Virus record (IMG/VR): IMGVR_UViG_3300030419_006513
Location: 46,980-67,031 of that record
DNA length: 20,052 bases
From: a virus
Reading direction: 5' to 3' (one strand)
This document shows, piece by piece, positions 19,514-20,052 of this stretch (its first letter is position 1; each line of letters opens with the position of its first letter). The position numbers were made by a program, and so were the translations under genes. The notes under the pieces were generated by a model. The model saw only the letters and a list, made by a program, of their open reading frames with translations, had not been told where the DNA came from and did not search any database.

Positions 19514-19540
19514 GCTTATAAGTAGTTTGCTTATAAGCAA
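19514..19540. repeat. Palindromic element, two GCTTATAAG copies
   Basis: The gap between the genes at 19549 and 19089 contains TTGCTTATAAGCAA (19527-19540), a perfect 14-bp palindrome. A partial second copy, GCTTATAAG, lies at 19514-19522. There is no U-tract, so an operator or promoter element is more likely than a terminator. The coding strand here also reads ACTACTTATA, 29 nt before the next ATG. Confidence 0.5.
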
Positions 19541-19548
19541 TAAGTTTG

Positions 19549-20043
19549 TTAAGTTTCGATATCTACAATTATGATTTTTCCTGACGCAGCTAAGAATCTC
19601 ACATCTCCGTCGACGGCGTACTCGATAAATGAATCTAAATACTTTGTTATAACTTTTGACTCCGCGAATGATATATCTTTTATTTTATACCCATTTTTGA
19701 AATATGCAATAACTTCATCTTCGCCTTGCCCTTTATCAATATCAAATACTCTTGTTGTTCCGGCTTTGCATCTCAAAATGGCTGGTGTACCGGCGAACCC
19801 TTCTCCCATTCTGGTCGCGAAATTTCGGGCTTCACCTATGCTTGGTGTAAAAGAGTGAAATTTTTTGTTATATTTGTCGATAAATGAGTCTAAATTTTCC
19901 GAAGCTTTAATCTTTTCTATGACTTCTGTCAATTGCTCTTTGATGTCCGTCCATGGGTTGTCTTTGCCTTTTGCGCTTTCGGTTATATTTTTCCGCTTTT
20001 CTCTTACTTTTCTTTTCATCCGATCGCGAAAAGATGTGCGCAT
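19549..20043 (-). CDS. Possible ADP-ribosyltransferase-like protein with cleavage-like N-terminus
   Basis: At least 164 aa; the frame stays open to the window edge, so the true start may be outside. The N-terminus is basic and reaches N-I-T-E|S (19-23), a prohead-protease-like site. The order H-S-F-T-P-S-I-G-E-A-R-N-F-A (63-76), G-T-P-A-I-L-R (85-91), V-F-D-I-D (99-103) and G-E-D-E-V-I-A-Y-F (107-115) recalls the second half of the ADP-ribosyltransferase fold: the S-x-S strand, a core strand, and an E-x-E catalytic loop before a final strand. I do not see the first conserved Arg or His of that fold, so it may be degenerate, or something else. T4 packages the ADP-ribosyltransferase Alt, which makes the idea attractive. 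Structure prediction would decide. Confidence 0.6.
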   Translation of the reverse strand: MRTSFRDRMKRKVREKRKNITESAKGKDNPWTDIKEQLTEVIEKIKASENLDSFIDKYNKKFHSFTPSIGEARNFATRMGEGFAGTPAILRCKAGTTRVFDIDKGQGEDEVIAYFKNGYKIKDISFAESKVITKYLDSFIEYAVDGDVRFLAASGKIIIVDIET

Positions 20044-20052
20044 GTCGCGACT

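Overview
This window reads as part of the late, virion-related region of a tailed bacteriophage, probably a T4-like myovirus or a relative from an aquatic environment. The DNA is AT-rich. Every gene I can support lies on the minus strand, so transcription runs from about 20,050 down to 1. Genes are packed with ATGA or TAATG overlaps or very short gaps, and no stretch over 300 bases lacks a gene. There are no obvious tRNA, rRNA, CRISPR, integrase or transposase signatures.

The dominant theme is a series of otherwise dissimilar proteins that begin with short, related N-terminal tags. One tag type looks like M-K/N-I/L-S/T-x-x-x-L-x-x-I/L-I-K/R-E-E (genes at 19089, 18823, 17178, 14397, 13068 and, more loosely, 15042). 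The other looks like L-I-M-E-N/G-W/F-x-x-F (genes at 18028, 15444, 9845, 8799 and, loosely, 5592). Many tagged ends lead into a hydrophobic-x-Glu|Ala/Gly/Ser sequence. That is the cleavage style of T4-type prohead protease gp21, which removes capsid-targeting sequences from internal head proteins. I infer that much of this window encodes capsid-internal or injected cargo.

Layout, in transcription order. 20,043-17,178: tagged small proteins, a possible ADP-ribosyltransferase-like protein (19549), a membrane-active tagged protein (18028) and a holin-like protein (17732). 17,138-16,649: a hot-dog acyl-CoA thioesterase and a 37-aa membrane peptide. 16,604-13,068: more tagged proteins, SH3-like small proteins, a DUF6356-like membrane protein, and a protein carrying the tag at both ends, followed by a hairpin terminator. 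13,010-11,725: a small unknown, a 50-aa membrane peptide, a Nudix hydrolase and a coiled-coil/TM protein. 11,598-10,202: a von Willebrand A lipoprotein, a basic small protein and a small gene broken by an in-frame TGA. 10,201-722: large tagged or acidic capsid-type proteins. These include a 967-aa protein with a calcium-type DxDGDG repeat, a zinc-metallopeptidase fused to a second tagged protein, and an 864-aa protein joining a DNA/RNA-ligase-like domain to an adenylyl/cytidylyltransferase domain. 697-1: an HTH protein and a truncated TlpA/thioredoxin-like lipoprotein.

The two lipoproteins and the thioesterase look host-derived. Their style recalls Myxococcota/Bdellovibrionota-like envelope proteins, so such a Gram-negative host is possible, but this is only a guess. 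No terminase, portal, major capsid or tail gene lies inside the window, so the T4-like assignment rests on the tags, the cleavage-like sites and the small-gene families.
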